Shown piece after piece: positions 43,811 through 56,215 of a DNA stretch of 64,000 bases. The notes beneath the pieces are model-generated. The model did not search any database. It was given only the letters and a program-made list of their open reading frames with translations, and was not told the DNA's origin. The stretch is from Ambrosia x helenae (taxonomy: Eukaryota; Streptophyta; Magnoliopsida; Asterales; Asteraceae). Positions within the stretch are counted from its first letter, which is position 1. Every line of letters starts with the position of its first letter. Location of the stretch: the NCBI GenBank assembly GCA_030844895.1, contig CM061231.1, positions 138,665,023 to 138,729,022 of the forward strand. The letters are read 5' to 3'. The translations under genes and the position numbers were made by a program.

Positions 43811-44005
43811 CACAATGTCCAACAACTGAATATTACTTGCTTGCATGAACAGTATTTTTTTTGGATTTGAGCAGTCGTCTTGTGATGTGGTCTACCTTTT
43901 TGCTTATGATCCAACACCAAATCTCATTAAATTAACGAATGATCCATCCATTTCAGCTTTTGTTTTAACTATTTTGGCAACTTCCAAATCTCTATTTTCA
44001 AATAC

Positions 44006-44515
44006 AATGGATAAGAGAGATTTATGCTAATCAAACTCATATAAAGTGTTTGATGTCACTGTGAGCAGATAAATTTCGTAGTGGTTGGAAACTACTTAAT
44101 GTTCTCTATATATGAATAGTGACCCTCTGTAAAGGTCTTGATGAATATCTTCATGAATCTCTTTGATCTACGCATAAGTGTGAGAGTCGATTTCCTATGA
44201 GGGTGACTAACAAAGAGATGGGTTTTTTTTTTTTTTTTTTTTTTTTTTTATGAATGTATTATTCACAATACATTTGTTTAACTATTTTAGCAACTTCCAT
44301 AAGAGCTCTATATTTTCAAAAAACAATAGATCAGAGAGATTTAAGCTAATCAAACTCATATAAAGTGTTCGATGTCACTGTGATTAGATAAATTTCGTAG
44401 TGGTTGGAAACTCTGATGAATAGTGACCCTTTGGCAATTGGTTACTTAATGTTCTTTATATATGAATAGTGACCCCCTGCAAAGGTCTTGATGAATATCT
44501 TCATAAATCTCCTAG
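44006..44515. repeat. Diverged direct duplication of about 150 bp
   Basis: The block starting 'gagagatttatgctaatc' and running to 'tcttgatgaatatcttcat' occurs near 44006-44155 and again near 44335-44510. A poly(T) run of about 29 bases (44221-44249) lies between them. Further pieces occur near 45262-45345. Confidence 0.6.
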
Positions 44516-44540
44516 AAGTGTCATCTTGGTCGAACTCATG

Positions 44541-44981
44541 TGTGACATCCGCCCCCTTTCACTTTTATCATTTTACAACTTTAGCCCCCTTATTTCTTAC
44601 ATCTACATTTATAGTCTTGTATTTGTAACATTCTTGATTTTTTTTATTTTAATTACAACTTTAAGACCTAATGTGACAAAAAAAAAAAATAATAACAATA
44701 AAACTATACTAATCTTTTTGTAATATTCGTGATTTTTTTATTTTGTACATGTTTCAAGTTATTTTGAGATGCATTCTTTAAGCTTTCAGATTTATATTTA
44801 GATTTTGAGTTATTTTATTTCAGTTTTAGTTGCTACCTTAGGATTTTGTATTTGTAATTTCTTTCAATGTAATAAAGTATTCAATTCAATGTATTCAAGT
44901 TTACACTTTAGTACCATGAGCTATTGAGCAATCGTCACTACGTGACACCTCGATGTTTCCGCCATCGGTTGGGGTGTTACA
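44541..44981 (+). mobile_element. Solo LTR with perfect 5-bp TSD
   Basis: TGTGACATCCG...GGTTGGGGTGTTACA, 441 bp, flanked by TCATG on both sides (44536-44540 and 44982-44986). It is the product of recombination between the two LTRs of a former element. Its terminal 60 bp are almost the complement of the start of the remnant at 32670 and related to the ends of element D. Confidence 0.85.
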
Positions 44982-45141
44982 TCATGACACGGGACATTCG
45001 TCTCATCTTATAAAATAACATAAACACAATCATGTGATCCATGATCAGAGCTTTAAGTTGTGATACACAAAGATAATAAAAAGAAGATCAGAGCTCCAAA
45101 GGCAAGTGTGAAGATAAAGATGATGCAAGTTGAAGAAGAAG

Positions 45142-46020
45142 ATGACAGATATCACTAACATAACTTGGACCGGTCTGAGATATGAGTTTGATTAGCTTAA
45201 ATCTCTCTAATCCATGGTATCCACTTTCACCTGAAGCTTTACTTTCCTACCTCTGTTTTGAATTTGTTGCTTTATAAAGTGTTCGATGTCACTGTGAGTA
45301 GATACATTTCGTTGAATAGTGATTGTTTAATGTTTTTATATATGAATACTTGCCTATCACTGTTATGAATTAGTATATAGAGAGCAAACCGACGAACATC
45401 ATTCAAAATTTCAACTTCCCGCTAACCTCTGCGCCATCATCGACTATAGCAAACCGACGATCTTCCGCCACGACACTCCTAATAGGTCTGTCTTTACATC
45501 ACGGCACGATTTAAGGTTCCAGTTTTGTTTTTGTTGCTTTTTAATAATAAGTTTTGCGTTTATCAAATCCTAACGTCTGAAATATGGATCTCGTTGTTTG
45601 ATTAGTTAGTGGATACCATGGACCAGAGAGATTTAAGCTAATCAAACTCATATCTCAAGCTGGTGCAAGTTATGTTGGAGCAATGATTTATTATTATTAT
45701 TTTATTTGATGTTATTTTATTTCTGTTTTGAAGGTGTAATGATGATGATGGTTATGATTTGACAAACGATTTATGAAAGTATCAAGAATCGGGAATTAGT
45801 AAAATGATTTTATAATTCTTTAAAGGCTGAACACGAGTATACTCAAACAAGGGTTCTGCATTTCTGAACGTTTTTTAATTGATCAGTTGTGACTTCTGAA
45901 AACCACAAACGATCAATTAAACATTACGAAACGCGTCAAACTGAGACTGGAAGTCCAACATAACTTGCACCGGCTTGAGATATGAGTTTGATTAGCTTAA
46001 ATCTCTCTGATCAATGAGAG
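45142..46020. repeat. Shuffled inverted and direct repeats of a 75-bp unit
   Basis: The unit containing 'gagatatgagtttgattagc' is found at about 45142-45225, as its complement at about 45606-45690, and again direct at about 45955-46018. Shorter complement pieces lie near 44010 and 44330. No protein was recognised. Confidence 0.65.
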
Positions 46021-46111
46021 GGTAAACAAAATTGCTGATTCGACTGTTTTATTTAAAGGCTGAACACGAGTATAATGAAATATCAAGAATCGGAAATTAG
46101 TAAAACAAATG

Positions 46112-46673
46112 TTCAGGCAAGCAAGTAAAATTCAGTTGTTGTCGGAGAGATATCTGTCAACGATGAAGGCAACATACTTGAAATCAATGGAACTTCAGGT
46201 CAGCCAGACGTTTGTCAAAAGAATTTTGTACTATGCATTCTCACATGAACATCCAACAACCATGGTATTTGGACCGCTTTCAGGCAAGCAAGTAAAATCC
46301 AGTTGTTGTCGGAGAGATATCTGTCAATGATGAAGGCAACATACTTGAAATCAATGGGAAGCTAAACAATTCATGCTCGTCATGAGGAATATCTAGCTCA
46401 TCCTGGATCTTGGATTTACATTTTCAGGCAAGCAAATAAAATTCAGTTGTTGTCGGAGAGATATCTGTCAACGATGAAGGCAACATACTTGAAATTAATA
46501 GGAAGGTAAACAATTCCTGCTCATCATGAGGAATATCTAGCTCACCCTAGATCTTGGATTTACATTTTCAGGCAAGCAAGTAAATTCAGTTGTTGTCGGA
46601 GAGATATCTGTCAACGATAAAGGAACTTCAGGTCAGCCAGACGTTTGTCAAAAGAATTTTGTACTATGCATTC
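46112..46673 (+). repeat. Four tandem copies of an exon-like unit
   Basis: Units begin at about 46112, 46279, 46424 and 46569. Each begins 'tttcag|gcaagcaa', which looks like a 3' splice site and exon. Unit 3 ends the exon with 'aggaag|gtaaac', which looks like a donor. The exon body has open reading in two frames. The last copy is cut off by the left end of element D. Confidence 0.65.
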
Positions 46674-48293
46674 TGTCACACCCCAACCGATGGCGGAATA
46701 CATCGAGGCGCGACTTGTGATAGATTGTTCAAAGACTTCATGATACTAGAATTGTGACAAATTGATTTAAGGAAATTTCATTTTATAGCATTCAAAGTTG
46801 GAAATACAAATTGTTCAAGAAAGGAAATACAACAAACAACATAATGATAATAAAATTGGCGCGTTTCTAAGTCCGTCCCTACAAGATTTCTTGAGACACC
46901 GCATCAAATATTTCCTGCAACATATTTAAAATATCCGTCAACACATAAAGTATTGGTGAGCATACTAGTTTTGGTTTACGTACATAGTATTAAAATATTT
47001 TACTAAAATCGTCATGCTATAGCTTTGCACACGTAGAATCATACAAAAGGCATAATCAACACATGTTTGCACTGCTTGACCTAACACCGAAGTGATAGGC
47101 CGGTAAAACTTAACATGACCCAATTAGGGGGCGGGGTGCTACTCCTATAGCGCTATACATGTTAAGGGGGGTTGTAATGCTAAGCCGCATTTGTATGTAA
47201 AGTCTAAATTCTAGCATGGCATAGTTTATAAGCATGTTTAGTAGATTGAGCATGTGAATATGAAAGTGTTTAGTGTATGTTTGCATCGGATACATGTTGA
47301 GCCCCAAAAGTGTTAAAGAGTAAAAAGGGGACAAGTATGAACTCACCTTAGGGTGCGTTTGTTAAGTTCTTAAAAACGAGTCTTGAGAAATGAGGATTTC
47401 AGCTCCGGTTAGACTAGAGTTAAGAAAAGAAAAGAAAATGAATTTAGATTCAGAGGAAGATTCAAGAGTACAAGGAAGTCATGCATTGCCTTTAAGGCGA
47501 ACCAAAACACAAACCACCATAAAGGTGATTCGGATGGTCATGAGAGTCAAGTAGTGCCTTTAAGGCTAACCAAAACACAAACCACCATAAAGGTGATTCG
47601 GATGGTCAAGAGAGTCAAGTATTGGTAAGGTAGGGATGTATCCGCAAACCTTCCAAGTTAATAGATTAATAGAGTTTTGAAAGTATATATTTTAGTATTT
47701 ACATAATATAACTATAGGGTTAAAGTAGTGTATGGTGACTTAGTTTGGAAGAGCCTTGGCGTTCCTTTGTCAACCATTAACCATAGCACAAGTCCATCCA
47801 ACATTAAGTTGTTGGTGAACTTGGTTGGTATCACTTCAACTAACCTTCTAGTGCATAAAAAACAATAGTAGATGAACCAACTTTGAGGCCTCATTTTGGT
47901 GTCCTACTCATCCATTTGCCATAGCAAACAAGAGTTAGGTCCTAGAGGTTTCTCCAAGGGGTTAGAAGAAGAAAAGAAGTGAAGAAAGAAAAATAAAGTT
48001 GGAGTTTATGAGAAAACTCACTTAGAAGTGGACTTCCACATTTGGGATTTCCTTGAAGAAATTGGGAGGTTTAGAGAGGATTTAGGATTGAGCAAGTGTT
48101 AGAATGGGTAGGGAGTGGTGTATTTATAGTTGTGGTGAAGGGGTTGTGCATTTAATGAATTAATTAGGGTGGTTAGAAGTGAATTAAGTGGTAATTATAT
48201 GTTTAAAGGAAAAAGAAAAAAAAATAAATAAATGACTAAAAATGTGGACGGCATTGAATTAATTGTTGTTATAATTATTATTATTATTATTTG
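46674..48293 (-). repeat. 3' LTR of element D, left part
   Basis: Starts 'tgtcacaccccaaccgatgg' and matches the right LTR from 63236 on, apart from a MITE in the latter. A minus-strand TATA box 'ctataaatac' lies near 48118-48127. The LTR resumes after element C. Confidence 0.8.
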
Positions 48294-48295
48294 TG

Positions 48296-51022
48296 TGTGA
48301 CACCCCGCATTTTCAGGTTAAATACTTTTACTGAACTCTAGTTAACTTACATGTTCATACATGGCTAGATACTTAACTAGGGTTAGTTAAGTAGGTTAAC
48401 ATATGTTAGAAGATGCTAACATATGTTATACGTAGGAAAATCCTTGTTAAACACACACATGAGTCCTGTATCCCAAACGTTGGTGAATTATGTGACATAC
48501 ATAGCAATAATATATACAAGTGAATTATGGTGAACATGAAGTACGTGCTTATGTGAATTACATGTTTTTGTGAATGATCGCATAACTGAAAGATAATACG
48601 TAAATTATGCAAACTACGTGCACAACATGAATGATATGCTATGTAATAATAAAAACAATGGTTTTTATATAATTTAGCATGGTTAATAATATTGGGTCCG
48701 GTATTGGGCTAGAACATGGTTAACGGGTCAAGTTAATGGACTAGAAGGGCCCTAATACCAATTGCTTGGGGAACAAGCCAAGCCCTTTTATAATTAGGAG
48801 GCAAGGAAAAAGATAAAAACCCTACTCCCTTGCCCCCTTGCGCCGTGCGAAACCCCCCACCCCCCTCTCTCTTTGTTTTCAAGCAATCAAGCAATCTTTC
48901 ACTAATCAAGCTAGTTCGGGTTTGATTTCAAGGCTCTAGGGAGTTTAATCTTTCACAAGGTATACGTTCTTACGATTTTTGATGAATTATAATGATTGAA
49001 AAACTTTAAAAACCCTAAAAATAATATATACAAAATCGCATACATGTATGCATAGGAGTTCTTGAATGTTCTTGATGATTTGATGATGATGATTGTTATT
49101 AGCAGCCATGATTAGGGTTTTCACATGATAATATATGTGTTTTGCTATGATTAATATGGTGTTTAATCAGTACTATAGGTGTTATACATGTATTAGGGAT
49201 GTTTATGAAGAATTAGGGTTTGTAGATTACTTGGGATGCAAGTTTAAGATTCTGACAGATTCGGTTGAACGTTTTGTAGGGGCTGTAATGGGTTGGTAAA
49301 TCGATTTTTTTGACGATTTCTTTGCATGATTGTAATGTAAAGGTCTTAGATTTTCATAATGGGCAAAACCATCGAATTTGGACACCGTATGAGTCGTTTT
49401 TGGAATTTTAATTGATTAGGGGTCATATCAGATTTTCGGATTTGTAAATTGGGTTAACTTTAGATGGTCATAACTTGAGATTTACAAGGAGTTAGGTTAT
49501 GAAATTTTTACAGTAGGTCAATACTGGAAAAATAGAGCTTTTCCAAGTGGATTCATCTCGTTTGGATGAATACACAATTTTTAAGAATTTTCTACTAAAC
49601 TGACCTGTTGAGGAAATATTCTGGACACTGCTGTGTTGTACGAATTTTTATAATTTTTGTGTTTGGAATTAAGACAAAAAAAAATAGTTATTGTCGAGTG
49701 AATCCCAAATAAAATTCAGTAAAAATTTGGGACTCTAATTCATTTGTTAAGTATTTTAAATAAATTGTTTTTCACAGCGCACAATCTGTCCTAAAAACAC
49801 AGATTGTGTACGGGGTCTTTAAGTGACTATTTGGAGTTCTATGTGGTGTGTAATTGACATGTACTTGTGTGGAAACTTGTATGAGAGGTATTTGATGCAT
49901 TAAACTGATAATAATTGCTATGATCACCAACGGGATACGTAGGACATACTTGAGCATGTAGAGTCATTAGGTGTCACTACACGGTTTTGAACTTTTAAAA
50001 GTCTTGGATAAACGAGTTACATGGTGTGTTGGTTACGCACGTATACTCATCTAGTGACATTTGTAATAGGGAGTCGGTAGCTCGTTACTGTTTGAGGGAT
50101 TTGGATCATTCACGTGCAACCTAAGGTGAGTTTCACTACTCTTTTTCTCAAAAGCATGCGTCTCAGGTATGAGACACTTTACTTAACATTTTCTAGTCCG
50201 GTTTGGGACTACTTACACATCCCGGGTTGGGATGCCATGGATCCTTATGAGGGTCGGTCACTTTGCTAATTCGCAATTGTGTCCTTGATAAACTGAACCA
50301 TTTCTATCATTTTGTAAGTCCTCACGTACTGAATGAGTTGCCAGGGTTGGCAAGCGGGTTATTAGTTGATAGCGCTATTAGGTCTTACAAACCTCACACC
50401 GGCTCGGGGAGCGCGGGCGTGAACTATAACTACGAAACATTATCATTGCGGATAGACAATGATGTCAGGCATACGGCACACTTATGTGGCTACACGTACA
50501 TAGCAGTTCGGTATAATCGGTTAGTTATCATGAATGGGTTAGCTACCCTTGGCATGCGATGAATTAGTGGTTACACGGTGCGGGGCACCAACACAACTTA
50601 CTTACTTACGTGGTTTTGGAAACCAACGCAGTTACATACTCATTTATTTTACCTAGTGAACTCACCAACATTGTTTGTTGACCCACGATTTACATGCTTT
50701 TGCAGGTAGTTAGCTTCCGGTGCCAGAATTAGAAAGCACTGCACACTTCATTGCATTTGGGGTCTTGGGCATACACCTAAATTACATATTATGCTTTTAC
50801 ATTTTCTTTCATATGGTTTTAATTTGGGCGCGTTGTTTTGCGCATGGTTTTAAAAGGATTAAATTTGGTTTACGCTTCCGCAACTTAACTAAACTTGGTT
50901 TTTGAAACGAACTAAATGGTTTGGGCATTTAGAGTTCGTTCATATGACTTATGGCTATGGGATCCTGGTATGTCATGCGCCTCGTGGTATGAACCCCGCA
51001 GTGGAAATTTGAGGGTGTGACA
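48296..51022 (+). repeat. 5' LTR of element C
   Basis: 2727 bp. The same small frames appear in both LTR copies and are not regarded as genes. Confidence 0.9.
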
Positions 51023-51025
51023 GAT

Positions 51026-51038
51026 TGGTATCAGAGCC
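51026..51038 (+). other. Primer-binding site of element C
   Basis: TGGTATCAGAGCC after a 'gat' spacer, identical to element B. Confidence 0.9.
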
Positions 51039-52470
51039 ATTGGTTATAGTGAACTAGGACTGCATGTTGAGTCTAGTCTATAACCATTATAGCATAAGTA
51101 CACTCACAACTTAAGTGCACAACTAGCTTTTAGCTACTCATACCTACAACATATGATTTCAGGAGGTATGTTATCTCCTAGTTCTAGACCTAATTCTAAA
51201 CACGTCAATAGTGGGAACCCAGGGTTACACCAGGTGACGCACTACTGGGAGTAGTTTTCTAACAAACCTCATGGATGAGGAAACAACAAAAGTACAAGGG
51301 AGGGAGCCCTTGCGAGCGTTGTGGCGCACGTACACGGGAAGCTGCACGATGCGCATGACGTGGTACCATTAAATCAACTATGAAGGAATTCGAATGCTGA
51401 GACTTATCTTTTGTCACCTAGCAAGGAGACAATTAGTTTTTGTTCCTTGTTACTTGATCTTTCTTATTTCCATTCGTAACACAGACGGGACTGGAATACA
51501 CAAGTAGAACTTATTTCTTACCTTAGTACCTTACGCCTAGTATGAGCGGGCGAACGTATGACTGCATATCCTTGTTTTCTCATAAGTATATGGTAGATTC
51601 ATGGGAACACATTAGATCGGGACTTGTTACACACACTCTTGGGGAGTTACGTAAAGCCTGCGATGTAATGCAACATCACAAGGGAGGATGAGACCTACTA
51701 ATGGCTGATAGCCACGATTGGAGGAACGAGTGGTACAGCTTACCACTAAACTGGTTCACATAGGACTAGAGAAGGAGATTGTACGTGATGAGAACCATAT
51801 AACACTGACATCGCAAAAGAGGAAGGATAAGAGATGGAAGGGGAACCAGAGTAGGACGAGCACATGGAAGTGAGGATGAAGGCTCTACTATCTAGACAGA
51901 GCATGGCGACGATTGGCTCTTACCTTTTCTTACCTATCTTTTCTTTCATTTCCCTTGTTAACTTAGATAAGACTGAGTTTTTATGATCAACGATAGGGTG
52001 GTTGAGGCCCTCGCATCTTTCCCAGCTAGTAAAGATCTATATTGCTAAATCGTTCTTTTCCTCTGACTTCCACATTTGAACTTTCTTATTTCTCGAACGC
52101 ACATGCCACAACAACAACCTGCCATCATATCTTCAAGCCTTTTATTGATCGTAATCCTCGATGACTCCAACAGAACTGAAGGAGACCGTCTGATTGCTTC
52201 GATAGTATAAGTCTCTGCCATGTGCATTTGTCCCAGGCAGGATGGGGTAATGTATGCTACATGCACACTCGATGAGTTACAAATACTTGGAAGGAGAACG
52301 TAACCCCCTGTGGTGAAATCTAGAAATTTTGTTTTATAAAGACGGATGGGTCTGAGATCGACGCCTACACTACCAGGCTATAGGAGATAGCCACTATAGG
52401 CTCAAATCTATTTAACCTACCTTACAAATGGATCGAACTTTATACCGAAAGGGTGGGCCCCTCAGATTCG
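51039..52470 (+). other. Gag-position region of element C without gag
   Basis: About 1.4 kb where gag should lie. All frames are broken and no gag domain or CCHC knuckle was found. The sequence is not AT-rich debris like the flanks. It could be a replaced or very diverged leader-gag segment. Confidence 0.5.
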
Positions 52471-52474
52471 TGGC

Positions 52475-55400
52475 TTGGCCACTGCAGCTCACCTACAAAT
52501 CTTTCACTTGACTCGCAAACTCACAGATGAGACTGCCGATCATGGTACTTTTCTGAAGCATGGTGCTTCATTTTCTACTATTGGTGATAGCATGAGAACG
52601 TGGGATAGTGTGAGGTATAAGTCCTGCAACAACAACAACCGTAACGGTAGCAACAACAACGGGGCTCGGGGAAAAGCATTTGTGACTGGCCTGGGGAAAG
52701 CTAGGACTGATAACAATGTCGTGATGGGTACGTGCTCCTTGAACGACACTCTTGCTTCTATCTTATATGATACTGGTGCGGACTATAGTTTTGTTTCATC
52801 AAAACTTAGTTAACAATTAGGGATGGTTCCTACTCTTCGAGATACTCCATACTCTATTGAACTGGCTGATGGAAAGCCTGTTGAGGTAACCCATATTCAT
52901 CGTGACTGTAAGCTCGAGTTGGATGGGCAATCGTTTGCCATCAACATTCTACCTATCACCCTTGGAAGCTTTGATCCCGTGGTTGGCATGGACTGGTTGT
53001 CCAAGCAACACGCTGAAATTCTCTGTCAGGAGAAGATTGTTCGCATTCCTCTCCCAAGTGGAGAACTTTTATCTATACAGGGTGATCATGGTAGTGCCAT
53101 GGTAGGCATCATCTCCTATCTAAAGGCCCAGAAGTGTATTCGTAAGGGCTGTCCAGCCATTTTGGCTAACATATCAGGTACTCGAGCTGGAACTGAAACC
53201 AAGATTGAGGACATCCCAGTGGTCCGAGACTTCCCAGATGTCTTCCCAGAGGAATTACCTGGACTTCCACCCGTTCGTCAAGTGGAGTTCCAGATTGACC
53301 TTGCACCTGGAGCAGCGCCAGTTGCACGCGCACCATACCGTTTAGCACCAGGTGAACTTCAAGAACTATCTACCCAACTCCAAGAGCTATTGGATAGGGG
53401 TTTCATTAGACCTAGTTCTTCGCCATGGGGAGCTCCAGTTCTGTTTGTTAAGAAGAAAGATGGGAGCTTTCGTATGTGCATAGATTATCGGGAGTTGAAC
53501 AAGGTAACGATTAAGAATCGTTACCCTTTTGCCTCGTATTGATGACTTGTTTGACCGACTGCAAGGTCGAACTTCTACTCTAAGATTGATTTGGGGTCGG
53601 GGTACCATCAGCTGAGAGTCCGAGATGAGGATGTGGCGAAAACGGCGTTTCGAACTCGTTATGGACATTATGAGTTTTTGGTAATGCCATGTGGGCTAAC
53701 TAATGCACCGGCTGTGTTCATGGATCTAATGAACCGTGTGTGCAAGCCCTACTTGGACAAATTCGTCATAGTGTTCATAGATGACATATTGATCTATTCC
53801 AAGAGCAGAGAGGAGCACGAGCAACACCTGCAGTTAATCTTGGAACTACTGAGGAATGAGCAGCTGTATGCAAAGTTTTCTAAATGTGATTTTTGGATTC
53901 GGGAGGTCCAATTCCTTGGGCATGTGGTCAACGAGACAGGAATACATGTGGACCCAGCCAAAATTGATGCCATCAAAAAGTGGGAGGCTCCTAGGACCCC
54001 TACTGAAGTGCGCCAATTTCTTGGTCTCGTGGGATACTATCGCAAATTTATCGAGGGGTTTTCTAAGATCGCTCAACCTCTCACCGCCCTAACACAGAAA
54101 GGTATTACTTATAAGTGGGGAGACGCCCAAGAATCTGCTTTTCAACTACTAAAGTCAAAACTTTACAGTGCACCGATACTATCATTACCTGAGGGTACGG
54201 AGGACTTTGTAGTGTACTGTGATGCGTCTATCCAAGGCTTTGGGTGCGTACTGATGCAACGTGATAAGGTAATCGCATATGCATCGCGGCAATTGAAGGT
54301 CAATGAGAAGAACTACCCCACTCATGATTTGGAACAGGGAGCGGTAGTTTTCGCTCTCAAAATCTGGAGGCACTACCTCTATGGAACCAAGTGCACAATT
54401 TTCACTGACCACAAGAGCCTCCAACATATATTTGACCAGAAGGTACTAAACATACGGCAACGTCGTTGGGTTGAACTTTTGAACGATTATGACTGTGCCA
54501 TCAAGTATCATCCAGGGAAAGCTAACGTAGTAGCTGATGCCCTCAGTCGAAAGGAAATGAAACCCAAAAGAGTGCGAGCCTTACAACTCACCATTCATTC
54601 TAACCTTCCTGATAAGATACGTGAAGCCCAGGGTGAGGCACTGAAGGAAGAAAACATCGAGCTTGAGACCCTACATGGTGCTGATAAGCACTTGGAACTG
54701 AGAACAGACGGTCTGCAGTACTTCATGGATCGAGTCTGGATACCACGATTTGGGGATATCAGACAACTGGTGCTCGATGAAGCACATACCTCTCGCTATT
54801 TGGTACATCCTGGTTCGGACAAGATGTATCAAGATCTTAAGATTCTGTACTGGTGGCCAAACATGAAAGCCGAGATAGCCACTTATGTTAGTAAGTGCTT
54901 GACTTGTGCGAAGGTTAAGATTGAATATCAAAAACCTTCAGGCCTACTCCAACAACCAGAGATTCCAATGTGGAAATGGGATGGAATTTCCATGGACTTC
55001 ATTACAAAGCTTCCTAGAACGCCAACGGGCCAGAACATGATTTAGGTTATCGTGGACCGTTTAACCAAATCGGCCCACTTCCTGGCGATAAAAGAAACGG
55101 ATTCATTAGAAAAGCTGGCGAACCTATACATCAAGGAGATAGTCTCTAGGCATGGGGTGCCTACTTCTATTATGTCTGATCGCGATGGGCGATTCACTTC
55201 TCGTTTCTGGACTACCCTCCAAGATGCTTTAGGAACTCGTCTTGATATGACCACAGCCTATCACCCATAGACGGATGGACAAAGTGAACGTACCATCCAA
55301 ACATTAGAGGATCTGCTACGAGCATGCGTAGTGGACTTTGGTAATAACTGGGATAAGCACTTGCCCTTAATCGAATTCTCTTACAACAACAGTTACCACA

Positions 55401-56086
55401 CTTCGATACAGTGTGCGCCTTTCGAGGCACTTTACGGGCGCAAGTGTAGGTCTCCTATCTGTTGTACTGAGGTTGGGGATAGCCAACTAACAGGTCCCGA
55501 ACTAGTGCACGAAACTTCTGAGAAGATAGTGCAAATTAGGAATCGGATGGCTGCTGCTCGGGATCGACAGAAAAGTTATGCTGACAAACGTAGAAAACCT
55601 TTGGAGTTCCAGATTGGGGACAAGGTTTTGTTAAAGGTGTCACCTTGGAAAGGAGTGATACGCTTTGGGAAACGAGGGAAGTTAAATCCCAGATACGTCG
55701 GACCTTTAGGGATCGTTAAAAGGATTGGTCCAGTAGCTTACCAGCTGAATCTACCAGATGAACTCAGTGGAGTACATAATGTATTCCACGTCTCAAACTT
55801 GAAGAAATGCTTATCTGATACGACACTGGTAGTACCACTGGAGGAGATCCAGGTGGACGATCAGCTGCGGTTCGTGGAAGAACCAGTGGAGATTCTTGAG
55901 CAGGGCGTCAAGAAACACAGACAAAGTACTATACCTATTGTTAAGGTACGGTGGAATTCCCGTCTAGGACCGGAATACACGTGGGAGCGCAAAGATCAGA
56001 TGCGGCTCAAATACCCACACCTCTTTACTGAACCTGAAATCGTACATAGATCAAACGCGGAACATAAAGCAGCTCTTTCAAAGTGA
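52475..56086 (+). pseudogene. Pol relic of element C (PR-RT-RH-IN-chromodomain-like)
   Basis: The protease motif ILYDTGADYSFVS is near 52770. Then come an in-frame TAA at 52811-52813, the N-terminal half of RT, and a one-base insertion near 53530 that is undone by a one-base loss near 53567. RT catalytic VIVFIDDILIYSK is near 53767. RNase H has VVYCDASIQGFG near 54210. The integrase zinc site is near 54780-54910, and TAG stops fall at 55043-55045 (after GQNM-I, where Trp is expected) and 55268-55270 (in the HPQTDG motif, where Gln is expected). The C-terminus VKVRWNSRLGPEYTWE ends at the TGA at 56084. The lesions are separate and no single complete protein can be made. Confidence 0.92.
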
Positions 56087-56130
56087 ATTTCGGGGCGAAA
56101 TTCCTTTCAACTTGGGGATGATGTGACATC
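56085..56130 (+). other. First hairpin/polypurine/LTR-start cassette of element C
   Basis: GAATTTC-ggggc-GAAATTC overlaps the pol stop. Eighteen bases later TGTGACATCC follows 'ggggatga'. As in element B, no LTR begins here. Confidence 0.7.
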
Positions 56131-56178
56131 CGGGAACCAAGCACACATTTATATAGCTGGCTTTATTGTTTACTTGCT

Positions 56179-56215
56179 GAATTTCGGGACGAAATTCTTT
56201 TCAACTTGGGGATGA
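56179..56215 (+). other. Hairpin and polypurine tract before the 3' LTR of element C
   Basis: GAATTTC-gggac-GAAATTC, then 'ttggggatga' directly before the LTR. Confidence 0.8.

Noticed and set aside
46112..46673. CRISPR-like array
   Set aside because: The units are 145-167 bp, exon-like and in plant DNA. There is no short repeat and spacer pattern.
50263..50562. 99-codon frame, also present at 58183-58482
   Set aside because: It lies in both LTRs of element C and shows no recognised domain. The same holds for the repeated small frames in the LTRs of element B.
53530..53567. Programmed frameshift in element C pol
   Set aside because: One inserted and one lost base bracket a short segment in the middle of RT, with no slippery motif. 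This is ordinary decay.
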